Origin: JAFGLZ01 sp964390905
Lineage (GTDB): Bacteria > Planctomycetota > Phycisphaerae > UBA1845 > JAFGLZ01
Assembly (NCBI GenBank): GCA_964390905.1
Contig: CAYMLO010000009.1
Span: 1-64,000 of the forward strand
DNA length: 64,000 nt
Reading direction: 5' to 3'
Translations under genes and position numbers: made by a program
Notes under the pieces: model-generated
Told to the model about the DNA's origin: nothing
The model's input: only the letters and a program-made list of their open reading frames with translations
The model's database searches: none
Shown here: one piece after another, positions 35,638 to 43,978 of the stretch
How the letters are laid out: every line of letters starts with the position of its first letter
Position numbering within the stretch: the first letter of the stretch is position 1

Positions 35638-36306
35638 CTACCTGCAAACGACGACGTTGTCGTGGCCGCAGACGATCTGGTCGGCGATCTCGACGAGCTC
35701 GGCCAGCGACTCGGTCGCCTGCGCGGCGTCATTGCATCGTTCGAACGCCTGACCGCGCTCGAGGTAATCCTTGCTGATGACCGCGTCCCCGGCGATGGCG
35801 ATGCTGGCCGTCGACGGCACGAGCAGCAGGCTGGACGAGCCGGGCGTCACGCCAGGGCTCGGAAACAGGTGCACCTGGCTGGTCAGCTTCTCTGCAGCAG
35901 GCTTGATCCGTTCGAGCAACGCCAGCTCCTGCCGGACCAGGTCGACCTCGTCGGCGTTTTCCTCTTCTTCCGCCGCCAGCACCCCGGTCAGGTGCTCGCG
36001 GAACGCGTCGATCTCTGCCTCGGACATCAGCCAGTCCGCGCGGTCAAACAACGCCAGCCCGCGCCGGTGAACGGGCTGGAACGACGTCAGGAACACGCAG
36101 TCGATCTGCTCGGGCTTCACGCCGGCCCGTTCACCGAGACGGTGGACGAGGACTTCGGCGGGCAGGGAAGGATCGACCAAGAAGGACTGCTGGCCGTCGC
36201 GGACGAGCGTCGTGGTCGCGTGGGCTGCGCGGACGGGCTGCCGCTCGTTCCAGAAACGGTTGTGGCTCAGACAGCCGATGCTGATCACGTCGAACCGGAC
36301 GCCCAT
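35638..36306 (-). CDS. Metallo-beta-lactamase-fold protein with degenerate metal site
   Basis: A 222-residue protein with the metallo-beta-lactamase layout: a VDPSLP strand end, then FLTSFQPVHRRG where HxHxDH is expected, then FPSPGVTPGSSSLLLV where the PGHTPG histidine is expected, then IAGDAV (the conserved Asp) and a final VCGHDNVV (His). Only part of the metal ligand set is kept, so hydrolase activity is uncertain. GGGAGG precedes the ATG by 5 bases. First gene of a minus-strand cluster with the two CNNM genes. Confidence 0.7.
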   Translation of the reverse strand: MGVRFDVISIGCLSHNRFWNERQPVRAAHATTTLVRDGQQSFLVDPSLPAEVLVHRLGERAGVKPEQIDCVFLTSFQPVHRRGLALFDRADWLMSEAEIDAFREHLTGVLAAEEEENADEVDLVRQELALLERIKPAAEKLTSQVHLFPSPGVTPGSSSLLLVPSTASIAIAGDAVISKDYLERGQAFERCNDAAQATESLAELVEIADQIVCGHDNVVVCR

Positions 36307-36329
36307 GGGTCCTCCCGCCGCTCGCCAGC

Positions 36330-36357
36330 ATTGTAGCAGACGAGACGTCCGTTGCAG
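36330..36357 (-). promoter_or_regulatory. Candidate sigma-70 promoter for the MBL-fold/CNNM cluster
   Basis: On the minus strand CTGCAA (36357-36352), a 16-base spacer and TACAAT (36335-36330). The -10 matches five of six bases; the -35 is weak. It lies 24 bases before the ATG at 36306. Confidence 0.45.
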
Positions 36358-36384
36358 ATCGGCATTGAGACAGGAAGTACGTAT

Positions 36385-37062
36385 TCAGGCGGACGGATGT
36401 GGACCCGGTTGGGTCAGCTCGCGAAGACGTCGGAGCATCTGCCGAACCCCCGGCAAACGGGGATGCACCTTCAGGGCGGCCAGGTACCAGTCGCGGGCCT
36501 CCTCGAACCGCCCCAGCTCGATGCAGGCGTGACCGAGGTTGGCCATGGCGGCGAAGTGAATCGACTTGAGCTGCACCGTGCGGCGCAGGTCCTCCAGCGC
36601 CCTGTAATGGTCTTCACACAGACTGTAGGCCATCCCCCGCTGGTGGTAGGCCTCCGCGAAGCCCGGGTGGCGTTCGATCAGACCATCGAACAGTCTAAAG
36701 GCCTTCTTGGTGTGCCCCAGTGCTGAAAGGTCCATGGCCTCATGGAGCGTCACGGCCGCCTGTCCGCCCGCCGCCTGGAACCACATCGACCAGAGCAGCT
36801 TCTCACACAGCGACACCGTCCGCGGGTCCTCGTCTTGGAGCATCTTGACCAGCTCGCGTTCGTTCCCGCCGTTCTCGAGCATCTCACTACCGATGACCGT
36901 CAGGTCGGGAAGCGCATCGCCGTCGGCGTCAACCTGCTCGGCAAGATCGTCCATCGCCAGTCCCTGCCGCAGCAGATTCTGCCAGCGCTCTTCGTCGATA
37001 TGCGGTTGGGGCGTGCTGCCGCCGCTTGCGAACGGCCAGCCGTCCTCAGGTACAGACTGCAC
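36385..37062 (-). CDS. Tetratricopeptide repeat protein
   Basis: A 225-residue soluble protein. The C-terminal half carries TPR units (AFRLFDGLIERHPGFAEAYHQ, HYRALEDLRRTVQLKSIHF, ANLGHACIELGRFEEARDWY); the N-terminal part is acidic and helical (DDLAEQVDADGDALPDLTV). TPR arrays bind proteins; no partner is evident. The GTG start at 37062 is chosen because AAGGGAG stands 8 bases upstream; the longer frame is low-complexity and overlaps the promoter region. Confidence 0.75.
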   Translation of the reverse strand: MQSVPEDGWPFASGGSTPQPHIDEERWQNLLRQGLAMDDLAEQVDADGDALPDLTVIGSEMLENGGNERELVKMLQDEDPRTVSLCEKLLWSMWFQAAGGQAAVTLHEAMDLSALGHTKKAFRLFDGLIERHPGFAEAYHQRGMAYSLCEDHYRALEDLRRTVQLKSIHFAAMANLGHACIELGRFEEARDWYLAALKVHPRLPGVRQMLRRLRELTQPGPHPSA

Positions 37063-37436
37063 CCTGAAGCTCCCTTCTCGCCTCTCTAGGTTGCGTGTCG
37101 ACGGCTCCTGGTCTGAAGATGTGCACTGCCGGGCCTCATGGTGGGGGTGCAACACCCTCCCGAGCGTACGGCAATGGCTTGTCCCGAGTCCCCATTCCCC
37201 TCGTGAGCCCCAGACCAGGGATCCACTTGCCGGACGAGGCACCAAGTCAACCCAGGGGCTTGGGCCATCGAATAGTAGGTTTGCCAAGTCGCCAAGTCAA
37301 CGGGTTTCCCGACCGGCGACGTAACCGACGCCGGTGCGGGTCGATAGGGTCGGTCCAAGCGATGCGCCCTCAGACGCCCCCCCGACCCAGCTGGCCGAAT
37401 CCATCGACCTGTTCGATCTGCGGTCTTGCGGCGCCA
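37063..37436. other. Intergenic region with promoter and short direct repeat
   Basis: 374 bases upstream of the TPR gene. It contains the promoter at 37272-37300 and a tandem GCCAAGTC repeat (37283-37290 and 37291-37298) covering its -35 and spacer. No gene is supported. Confidence 0.5.
37272..37300 (-). promoter_or_regulatory. Sigma-70-like promoter for the TPR gene
   Basis: On the minus strand TTGACT (37300-37295), a 17-base spacer and TACTAT (37277-37272). The leader to the GTG start is about 205 bases. The direct repeat GCCAAGTC x2 overlaps the -35 and spacer and could bind a regulator. Confidence 0.6.
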
Positions 37437-38813
37437 TCACCCGGCGAGGCAGGCATCGATACTATCGGCCAGGACCTGACAGCCCTCACGGATGGCCTCC
37501 TCCGGCGTGCATAGGGGAGGGCAGATCTTGATCGTCCCGCCGCCGAACCCCACCGGGCTGAAGAACAGCAGCCCCCCCTCCACGCAGCGGCGGACGACGT
37601 TCCAGGCCAGATCGGCGTTGGGATCCTTCGTGCCGGGCAGGACGCACTGCAGACCGGCCACCATTCCCTTGCCGTGCGCCGCGCCGATGACGTGGCCAAA
37701 TCGATCCTTGAGGGCGGCCAACTCGGCCTGCAGCGTCAGGCCCACCTCTCGGGCATGCTCCACCAGGCCGTCGCGGAGGATCAGGTCGATGTTTGCGCAC
37801 GCTGCGGCGGCGCAGATCGGGTTGCCCGTATGCGTGCTCGTCATCGACCCGGGCGGAAACTGGTTCAGCAGCGACGCCTTGCCCACCACGGCCGACACGG
37901 GCAGGCTGCTGCTGATCCCTTTGCCGAGCGGCATGAGGTCCGGCACGATGCCGTAGTGTTCCACTCCCCACATCGTGCCCGTCCGGCCGAAGGCGGCCTG
38001 GACCTCGTCGCACGTCAGGACCACGTCATGCTGATCACACCAGGCCCGAAGTCGCTTCATGTACTCGACCGGCAGGAACGTCGCGCTGCCGCCCTGAAAC
38101 GTCTCGGTCAGCACGCCGCAGACCTGCTCGGGACGGATGCCCTTCTCGGACAGCGTCCGCTCGAACAGATCGAAGCTCGTGTCCTCGCAGCGGAACCCGT
38201 CGGGGAACGGCACCTGAACGAACGTCGGGTCCAGCGGACCGATCCATTCCTTCAGCGCCGGAATCCCTCCCGCCAACTGCGAGGCCAACGTTCGACCGTG
38301 AAACGCTCCGGTGAAGCTGACGATCACGAGCTTTTCGGGCCCGCCGACCGCCTGACCGTGCGACCGCGACAACTTGATGGCGCACTCGACCGCCTCACTG
38401 CCCGTCGTCAGGATGAAGGCCTTGTCCAGTCCTGCCGGCGCCAGCTCGACCAGCCGTTTGGCCAATCCCAGCCGGGGCTCGCCCGGGAAGCAGTAGTGCG
38501 TCAACAGCCCACCGGCGGCCTGCTCGATGACGGCGTCGGCGATCTCCTTGCGTCCGTGGCCGGCGTTGGCTATCAGCACCCCGCTCGAGAAGTCCAGCCA
38601 CATGTTGCCGTACTTGTCATAGATCTGACACCCGTCCGCCCGGTCCCAGACGACGGGCGGCTGGCCCTCCATGCTCTGTGGCTCGTATTGCCGCAACCCT
38701 TCCAGGATCGGGATCGATTCGGGCACGGGCAGCGGCGTGACGATCCGGCGGAAGGCGGTCTCGACGTGCGGTACGTCCTGGGGAACTAGTTCGTAGCATC
38801 GACTGGCGGCCAT
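37437..38813 (-). CDS. Class III PLP-dependent aminotransferase (GABA/ornithine aminotransferase-like)
   Basis: A 458-residue fold-type I transaminase. Key parts are GAFHGRT (aromatic stacking on PLP), LTCDEVQAAFGRTG (Asp binding the pyridine nitrogen) and LMPLGKGISSSLP (Schiff-base Lys). The family works on omega-amino acids such as 4-aminobutyrate, ornithine or beta-alanine. The substrate cannot be fixed. GGAG stands 8 bases before the ATG at 38813, which is preferred over the ATG at 38855. Confidence 0.88.
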   Translation of the reverse strand: MAASRCYELVPQDVPHVETAFRRIVTPLPVPESIPILEGLRQYEPQSMEGQPPVVWDRADGCQIYDKYGNMWLDFSSGVLIANAGHGRKEIADAVIEQAAGGLLTHYCFPGEPRLGLAKRLVELAPAGLDKAFILTTGSEAVECAIKLSRSHGQAVGGPEKLVIVSFTGAFHGRTLASQLAGGIPALKEWIGPLDPTFVQVPFPDGFRCEDTSFDLFERTLSEKGIRPEQVCGVLTETFQGGSATFLPVEYMKRLRAWCDQHDVVLTCDEVQAAFGRTGTMWGVEHYGIVPDLMPLGKGISSSLPVSAVVGKASLLNQFPPGSMTSTHTGNPICAAAACANIDLILRDGLVEHAREVGLTLQAELAALKDRFGHVIGAAHGKGMVAGLQCVLPGTKDPNADLAWNVVRRCVEGGLLFFSPVGFGGGTIKICPPLCTPEEAIREGCQVLADSIDACLAG

Positions 38814-38890
38814 CTGCACGACTCCGTAAACGCGCCGGGCTGGCGCATAGCCCACCGCGCAAGCTGGTTTGCGACACGCGTGGGCGAGAC

Positions 38891-38919
38891 AGTCTAGCGT
38901 CCCTCGTCGGGCGGGACAA
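38891..38919 (-). promoter_or_regulatory. Candidate sigma-70 promoter for the aminotransferase gene
   Basis: On the minus strand TTGTCC (38919-38914), a 17-base spacer and TAGACT (38896-38891), four of six consensus bases in each box, giving a leader of about 70 bases. Confidence 0.45.
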
Positions 38920-39016
38920 CCGATCGGTCCTGGACGCGCATGTGTCGGCGCGCAATCCTTCGTCTCGTCGTCGGGGTACGACGTCCGAGCCTACGGGATC
39001 CGCAGGGGGGGGATCG

Positions 39017-39484
39017 TCAGTCGATAATCAGGCCGATGGACTCCGCGTCCATTCCCAGAACGCCGAACCGGGCCCGTTGATCGGTAGCGATGTCCCCTCG
39101 CAGGAGGTCGATGACTACCACCACGTCGTCCTGACCGGGGACGGTGAACGTGAACGTCACCACCAGCGGTGAATCCGCCTGGGTGGTGATTCCGGCCTCA
39201 TCGATCTCGAGCGTGCCGCGGGAACCGGCCGGGATCGGCGACGTGCCGTTCTGCGTGATGGCCTGCACGTGCTCGACGCCGCTCTGGTCGCGGTAGGTCA
39301 CCTCAGCCTTCACCGCGTTGTCCGAGAAGTTGTAGACCGAGAAGTACAGCTTGCCCGTCGCGGTGGTCCCAATGCCGAACAGGTCCGCGAGAAAATCGCC
39401 GATCCCCAGGTTGCATCCGCTGCCGGCCACCAACAGAACCGACGCCATCAACAGCATCGCACGACCCATCGTCTTGTTTCTCAT
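39017..39484 (-). CDS. Small exported lipoprotein-like protein
   Basis: A 155-residue protein with an N-terminal signal (AMLLMASVLLVAGSGC) ending in an imperfect lipobox, then a single beta-sandwich-like domain (TGKLYFSVYNFSDNAVKAEVT, TLEIDEAGITT). No known family. Its ATG is 10 bases after the sigma factor stop, and its AGGAG binding site overlaps that stop, so the two genes are probably cotranscribed. Confidence 0.7.
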   Translation of the reverse strand: MRNKTMGRAMLLMASVLLVAGSGCNLGIGDFLADLFGIGTTATGKLYFSVYNFSDNAVKAEVTYRDQSGVEHVQAITQNGTSPIPAGSRGTLEIDEAGITTQADSPLVVTFTFTVPGQDDVVVVIDLLRGDIATDQRARFGVLGMDAESIGLIID

Positions 39485-39493
39485 TGCTGGCTC

Positions 39494-40372
39494 CTATTCC
39501 TCGTTGAACAGGGCGTTCAACTTGGCCAGCGCTTCGTGTTCGATTTGACGAACACGCTCGCGCGTCAGGCCGATCTCTTCGCCGATTTCCTTTAGCGTCA
39601 TCGGCTCCCGATCATTGAGCCCGAACCGCAGACGAAGGATCTTGGCCTCCCGCTCGTCGATCCCGTCCAGCAGCTTTTGGATTGTGTCGGTTTCGGCCTC
39701 CGAGAACAGAGCTTCCTCGGGGGCCGGCGTCTTCTCATCGGCCAGCATCTCGCCCAGCGTGAAATCCGTGTCCGACGAGCCCGATTGCGTGGGCGAGCTG
39801 AAGGCCTTGACCGCCCGCCTGATGATGCGGACCTTTCGCAGGGGCATCTTCATGTGCTCGGCCATTTCTTCGATGGAAGGTGCCCTGCCGAGTTCCTCCT
39901 CCAGAACGGCCGACGTCTGCTTCCACTTGGCGATCATCTCCACCATATAGGCGGGGATGTGGATCGGCTGAACCGAGTTGATTAAGGCGCGCTTGATCGC
40001 CTGCTTGATCCACCACGAGGCGTACGTGCTGAAGCGGCTGCCCTGGTCGGGATCGAACCCCTCCACCGCCCGCAGTAGCCCCAGGTTGCCCTCTTCGATG
40101 ATGTCCGCCAGCGGCAGCCCCCGATTGCCGTAGTTCTTGGCGATGTTGACCACCAGCCGCAGATTGCTGCGAACCATTTGGTCCCTGGCCTGATTGGCGT
40201 CCGCCTCGAGACGCTCCTTCTTGGCCAGCGTGATCTCGCGCTTCTCGAACCGCTCGTCGGCCGCCTGCGCGGCGCGGATCTTGAGGGCCAGCTCCCGCTC
40301 CTGTTCCGCGCTGAGCAGGGGAACCTCGTTGATCTGCTTCAGGTAGACCTGTAGGCCAGACTCGACAGCGAT
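39494..40372 (-). CDS. RNA polymerase sigma-70 family factor (group 1/2), AUC start
   Basis: A 292-residue sigma factor with region 1.2 (SGLQVYLKQINEVPLLSAEQE), a short linker rich in charged residues, region 2 (NLRLVVNIAKNYGNRGLPLADI, then FSTYASWWIKQAIKRAL), region 3 (about residues 140-215) and region 4 (LRLRFGLNDREPMTLKEIGEE, then TRERVRQIEHEALAKL). There is no long region 1.1. No ATG, GTG or TTG is in frame before region 2. The AUC at 40372, 8 bases after AAGGAG and just after an in-frame stop, is the only start that keeps region 1.2. Starting at the first ATG (40177) would delete region 1.2 and the first part of region 2. Confidence 0.88.
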   Translation of the reverse strand: MAVESGLQVYLKQINEVPLLSAEQERELALKIRAAQAADERFEKREITLAKKERLEADANQARDQMVRSNLRLVVNIAKNYGNRGLPLADIIEEGNLGLLRAVEGFDPDQGSRFSTYASWWIKQAIKRALINSVQPIHIPAYMVEMIAKWKQTSAVLEEELGRAPSIEEMAEHMKMPLRKVRIIRRAVKAFSSPTQSGSSDTDFTLGEMLADEKTPAPEEALFSEAETDTIQKLLDGIDEREAKILRLRFGLNDREPMTLKEIGEEIGLTRERVRQIEHEALAKLNALFNEE

Positions 40373-40380
40373 GGGTCTGA

Positions 40381-40386
40381 CTCCTT
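40381..40386 (-). promoter_or_regulatory. Ribosome binding site that decides the sigma factor's AUC start
   Basis: AAGGAG on the minus strand with 8 bases to the AUC codon at 40372-40370. An in-frame TAA overlaps the AAGGAG site (TAAGGAG), so no longer reading is possible. Confidence 0.7.
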
Positions 40387-40560
40387 AATCGGCTCCCCGA
40401 CCGGCCTTGACCCGATGCGGGGCACGGCCTTATCCCCCGCGGCATCTAACGGTCCTGTGGTAGCGAGTCATTCCAGAGCCCCCCGGACCAGCATCGGCCC
40501 GTGCTCGATTCCCATCTTGACCGATTGCGGAACGGGCGATGTCGGGCCAGTGCCCTGGCC

Positions 40561-42474
40561 CTACTTCTCGCCATCCCCGGCCTCTGCCCCAGCGTCCGGC
40601 TCGTCTGCCGATGCCGTCTCTGACGGGGGGGCGTCTTGGGGATCGGCGTCGGTTGCCTCAGCGTCCTTCTCGCCCTCGGGCTCCGTCTTGGGCGTCGGCG
40701 ACGCAGGCTTCAGGAACAGCGGCTCGCCGAGCATGGCGACCGACTCATCCCCCGGGCCGACCAGTCCCCCTCTGCGGGGCCGGGTCCTGCCGTCGCCCCG
40801 CTGGGTCTCATCGCCTCCCTCCGCGGCCGCCCACTCCGCACGCTTCTTGCTCAGGCCAATCTTGCGCTCGCCAACGTCCACGCGAAGGATCTTCACCTCG
40901 ATCTCGTCCCCGATCTTGACGACCGAGTGCGGGTCGTCCACCTTGTGATCGGCCAGTTCCGAGACGTGCAGCAGGCCTTCCAGGTCCGGCTCGAGTTCGA
41001 TGAAGACCCCGAAGTTCGTGATCTTGGTGACCTTTCCCTTGACGATCATGCCTGACTGGTACTTCTCGGGCACGGCCCGCAGCCACGGGTCCTCGTGAAG
41101 CTGCTTGATCCCCAACGCGACGCGCATCTTGTCTTCGTCCACGGTCAGGACCACGCATTGGAGCGAATCGCCCTTCTTGACCACCTCGCTGGGGTGCCCG
41201 ATCTTCTTGGTCCAGCTCATGTCCGACACGTGGAGTAGCCCGTCGATGCCCTCCTCGATCTCCACGAACGCGCCGTAGTTGGCCAGGTTCCGCACCCGCC
41301 CCTCGATGATGGTATTCGGCGGGTACTTTTCGGCCACGCGGGTCCAGGGGTTGGTCTCGGTCTGTTTGATGCCCAGCGAGACTTCCTGCTTTTGCCTGTT
41401 GATGTCCAGGACGACCACGTCGATCTGGTCACCCACCTTGATCATCTCGGACGGGTGATTGATGCGCCGCGTCCAGGACATCTCGCTGATATGGACCAAC
41501 CCCTCAACGCCCGGCTCCAGCTTCACGAACGCGCCGTAATTCATGATGTTGACGACTTCGCCCGAGACCCTGCTCCCGATCGGGTAGCGCTCCTCGATCT
41601 TCTCCCACGGGTTCTCGCGAAGCTGCTTGAGCCCAAGCGCGATCTTCTCCTTCTCCTTGTCTACGTTGAGGATCTTGATCTCGACTTCCTGGTCGATGCC
41701 CAGCAGCTCACTGGGGTGGCCGATCCGATCCCAACTCATATCCGTGATGTGCAGCAGTCCGTCGATGCCGCCCAGGTCGATGAACGCGCCGAACTCGGCG
41801 AGGTTCTTGACCACGCCCTTGCGAACCTGCCCGATCGCGATCTCCGCCAACAACGCCGCCTTCTGCTCGGCCCGCTGCTCCTCGAGCAGCTTTCGCCGGC
41901 TGATCACGATGTTCCGCCGTTCGGTGTCGATCTTGAGAATCTTGGCTTCGATCTCTCGCCCGATGAACTCGCTGACGTCGGACGGACGGCGGGTGTCCAC
42001 CTGGCTGGCGGGCAGGAACACCGGCACGCCGATGTCGACCAACAAGCCGCCCTTGATCTTGCGCGTCACCTTGCCCTTGACGGTGTCCCCTTCGGAGCTG
42101 GTCTCGATGATTCGCTGCCAGTTCAGGATGCGATCGGCCTTGCGCTTGGACAGCACGATCACGCCGCTATCTGACTCGACCGTCTCGAGCCAGACTTGGA
42201 CCTCGTCGCCGACGTCGATGGCCGACGGGTCCTGGAACTCCTTCCGGCCAATCACGCCTTCGCTCTTGAGCCCGACGTCCACCACCACGTCTTCGCCGAC
42301 GACGTTCACGATGCGTCCGGTCAGGACGTTGTTGGGCTGGAATTGGCTGACCGACTTGTCGATCTCCTCGGCGATTGCGTCCCAGTCGGCCCCCTCGCCG
42401 AAGGCGGCGGTCAGCTCGGTGTCGAGGGCCTCATCGGTGACGTCGAGCTCACGAATCAGGTTCTGGTTTACCAT
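40561..42474 (-). CDS. rpsA: 30S ribosomal protein S1
   Basis: A 637-residue RNA-binding protein with six S1 domains, which recruits mRNA to the 30S subunit. The domains begin at about VLTGRIVNVVGEDVVVDVG (50), VKGKVTRKIKGGLLVDIGV (131), RKGVVKNLAEFGAFIDLGG (217), VSGEVVNIMNYGAFVKLEP (303), IEGRVRNLANYGAFVEIEE (390) and VKGKVTKITNFGVFIELEP (477). A low-complexity acidic tail of about 90 residues follows, rich in Glu, Asp, Ala and Pro, as in many Planctomycetota. Transcribed from the promoter at 42614-42643 with a leader of about 130 bases. Confidence 0.97.
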   Translation of the reverse strand: MVNQNLIRELDVTDEALDTELTAAFGEGADWDAIAEEIDKSVSQFQPNNVLTGRIVNVVGEDVVVDVGLKSEGVIGRKEFQDPSAIDVGDEVQVWLETVESDSGVIVLSKRKADRILNWQRIIETSSEGDTVKGKVTRKIKGGLLVDIGVPVFLPASQVDTRRPSDVSEFIGREIEAKILKIDTERRNIVISRRKLLEEQRAEQKAALLAEIAIGQVRKGVVKNLAEFGAFIDLGGIDGLLHITDMSWDRIGHPSELLGIDQEVEIKILNVDKEKEKIALGLKQLRENPWEKIEERYPIGSRVSGEVVNIMNYGAFVKLEPGVEGLVHISEMSWTRRINHPSEMIKVGDQIDVVVLDINRQKQEVSLGIKQTETNPWTRVAEKYPPNTIIEGRVRNLANYGAFVEIEEGIDGLLHVSDMSWTKKIGHPSEVVKKGDSLQCVVLTVDEDKMRVALGIKQLHEDPWLRAVPEKYQSGMIVKGKVTKITNFGVFIELEPDLEGLLHVSELADHKVDDPHSVVKIGDEIEVKILRVDVGERKIGLSKKRAEWAAAEGGDETQRGDGRTRPRRGGLVGPGDESVAMLGEPLFLKPASPTPKTEPEGEKDAEATDADPQDAPPSETASADEPDAGAEAGDGEK

Positions 42475-42613
42475 AACGTGTCTTATGTCTGTTAGCCGGC
42501 CACAGGCAAAAGGACCACCCGGCCCATGGGCCGTCTCATGGGCCTTCGGTCAATCGTTTCCCACTCATCCGGGCGCAGACCCCACCGCGCACCCACCAGA
42601 TGGGTAGTCGCGG

Positions 42614-42643
42614 AGTATACCACGACCGGATGATCCATGGCAA
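42614..42643 (-). promoter_or_regulatory. Sigma-70-like promoter for rpsA
   Basis: On the minus strand TTGCCA (42643-42638), an 18-base spacer and TATACT (42619-42614); five of six consensus bases in each box. The long leader could hold an autoregulatory site for S1, but no defined structure was recognised. Confidence 0.7.
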
Positions 42644-42733
42644 CCGGCCGATGGCAAGAAAAGGGATCGGGAGTCTTTCATGCCAAGCACGCTCCGGGCC
42701 GTCCCGGCAAAAAGTTCCCGCCCCCGCTTCTCC

Positions 42734-43978
42734 CTAGATGTCCTCGAGCAAATGGCCCATCCGGTCGCGCTTGGTTTCCAGATACCGGCGGTTGGTCTCG
42801 TTGGGGGGGATGATGATGGGGACCTGCTCGGCGATCCGGATGCCGTAGACCTCCAGGCGGTTGATCTTCTTGGGGTTGTTGGTCAGGATCCGCAGCTGCC
42901 GCAGGCCCAGGTCGCGCAGGATCTGGGCCCCGACCCCGTAGTCGCGGCGATCGGCCGGCAGCCCGAGTCGCTCGTTGGCCTCGACCGTGTCCAGCCCTTC
43001 ATCCTGCAGGGCGTAGGCCTTGCACTTGGCCGCCAGCCCAATGCCCCGACCCTCCTGACGAAGATAGACCAGGACACCGCGACCCTCCTCGGCAATCTGT
43101 CGCATGGCCCGGTCCAACTGGTCCCCGCAATCGCATCGCAGCGATCCGAAGACGTCGCCGAATAGGCATTCGGAGTGCACCCGCACCAGGATCGGTTCAT
43201 CGATCGGCTTGACGAAACCGTCCTTGCCCGCCCGCCCCACGTTGCCGAAGCACAGGGCCAACTGCGCGTCCTTGTCCACCATCGATTCGTAGGCAACGAC
43301 TTGGAATTCCCCGAACCCCGTGGCCATCGGAAACTCCGCGATCCGCTTGACCAGCTTCTCTCGCCCCAGCCGGTACTCGATCAGATCGGCGACGGTGCAC
43401 ATCTTGATCTCGTGTTCGCGGCAGAACTCGGTCAACTGCGGCACGCGGGCCATCGTCCCATCTTCGTTCATGATCTCGATCAACACTGCCGCGGGCGGCA
43501 GGCCGGCCAGCCGAACCAGATCGACTGATCCCTCGGTCTGCCCCGCCCGGACCAGCACGCCCCCGTCGCGGGCCTGAAGGGGGTGGATATGGCCGGGGCG
43601 CAGCAAGTCGCTCGGCCGGGCGTCGTGGGCCACCGCGGTCCGGATCGTAGCGGCCCGGTCCGCCGCCGAGACCCCCGTCGTCGTACCGAACCGGGGGTGC
43701 GCGTCAACGCTGACAGTAAAGGCCGTCCCCAGCGACGCCGTGTTCTCCGGCGACTGGGGATGCAGGTTCAGGTGCTCGCATCGTTCCCGCGTCAAGGGCA
43801 GACACAGAAGCCCGCGGGCGTGCTTGAGCATGAAGTTGACCTGCTCGGGCGTGATCGTCGAGGCCGGGCAGACCAGATCGCCCTCGTTCTCGCGATCCTC
43901 GTCGTCCACCAACACGATCATTCGGCCCTGGCGGAGGTCGTTGAGGACCTCGTCGATGGGACTGAACGGACTGCTCAT
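42734..43978 (-). CDS. ribBA: Bifunctional DHBP synthase / GTP cyclohydrolase II
   Basis: Supplies both branches of riboflavin synthesis. Residues 1 to about 205 are 3,4-dihydroxy-2-butanone-4-phosphate synthase (DDEDRENEGDL, HARGLLCLPLT, RPGHIHPLQARDGG); about 206-414 are GTP cyclohydrolase II with the zinc ligands in SECLFGDVFGSLRCDCG and the YLRQEGRGIGL loop. The ATG at 43978 overlaps the stop of the upstream pgsA by ATGA and has AAAGGAG 5 bases before it. Confidence 0.97.
   Translation of the reverse strand: MSSPFSPIDEVLNDLRQGRMIVLVDDEDRENEGDLVCPASTITPEQVNFMLKHARGLLCLPLTRERCEHLNLHPQSPENTASLGTAFTVSVDAHPRFGTTTGVSAADRAATIRTAVAHDARPSDLLRPGHIHPLQARDGGVLVRAGQTEGSVDLVRLAGLPPAAVLIEIMNEDGTMARVPQLTEFCREHEIKMCTVADLIEYRLGREKLVKRIAEFPMATGFGEFQVVAYESMVDKDAQLALCFGNVGRAGKDGFVKPIDEPILVRVHSECLFGDVFGSLRCDCGDQLDRAMRQIAEEGRGVLVYLRQEGRGIGLAAKCKAYALQDEGLDTVEANERLGLPADRRDYGVGAQILRDLGLRQLRILTNNPKKINRLEVYGIRIAEQVPIIIPPNETNRRYLETKRDRMGHLLEDI

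Noticed and set aside
40177..40372. The ATG at 40177 as the sigma factor start.
   Set aside because: It would remove region 1.2 and the start of region 2, which are clearly coded upstream in the same frame with a good ribosome binding site.
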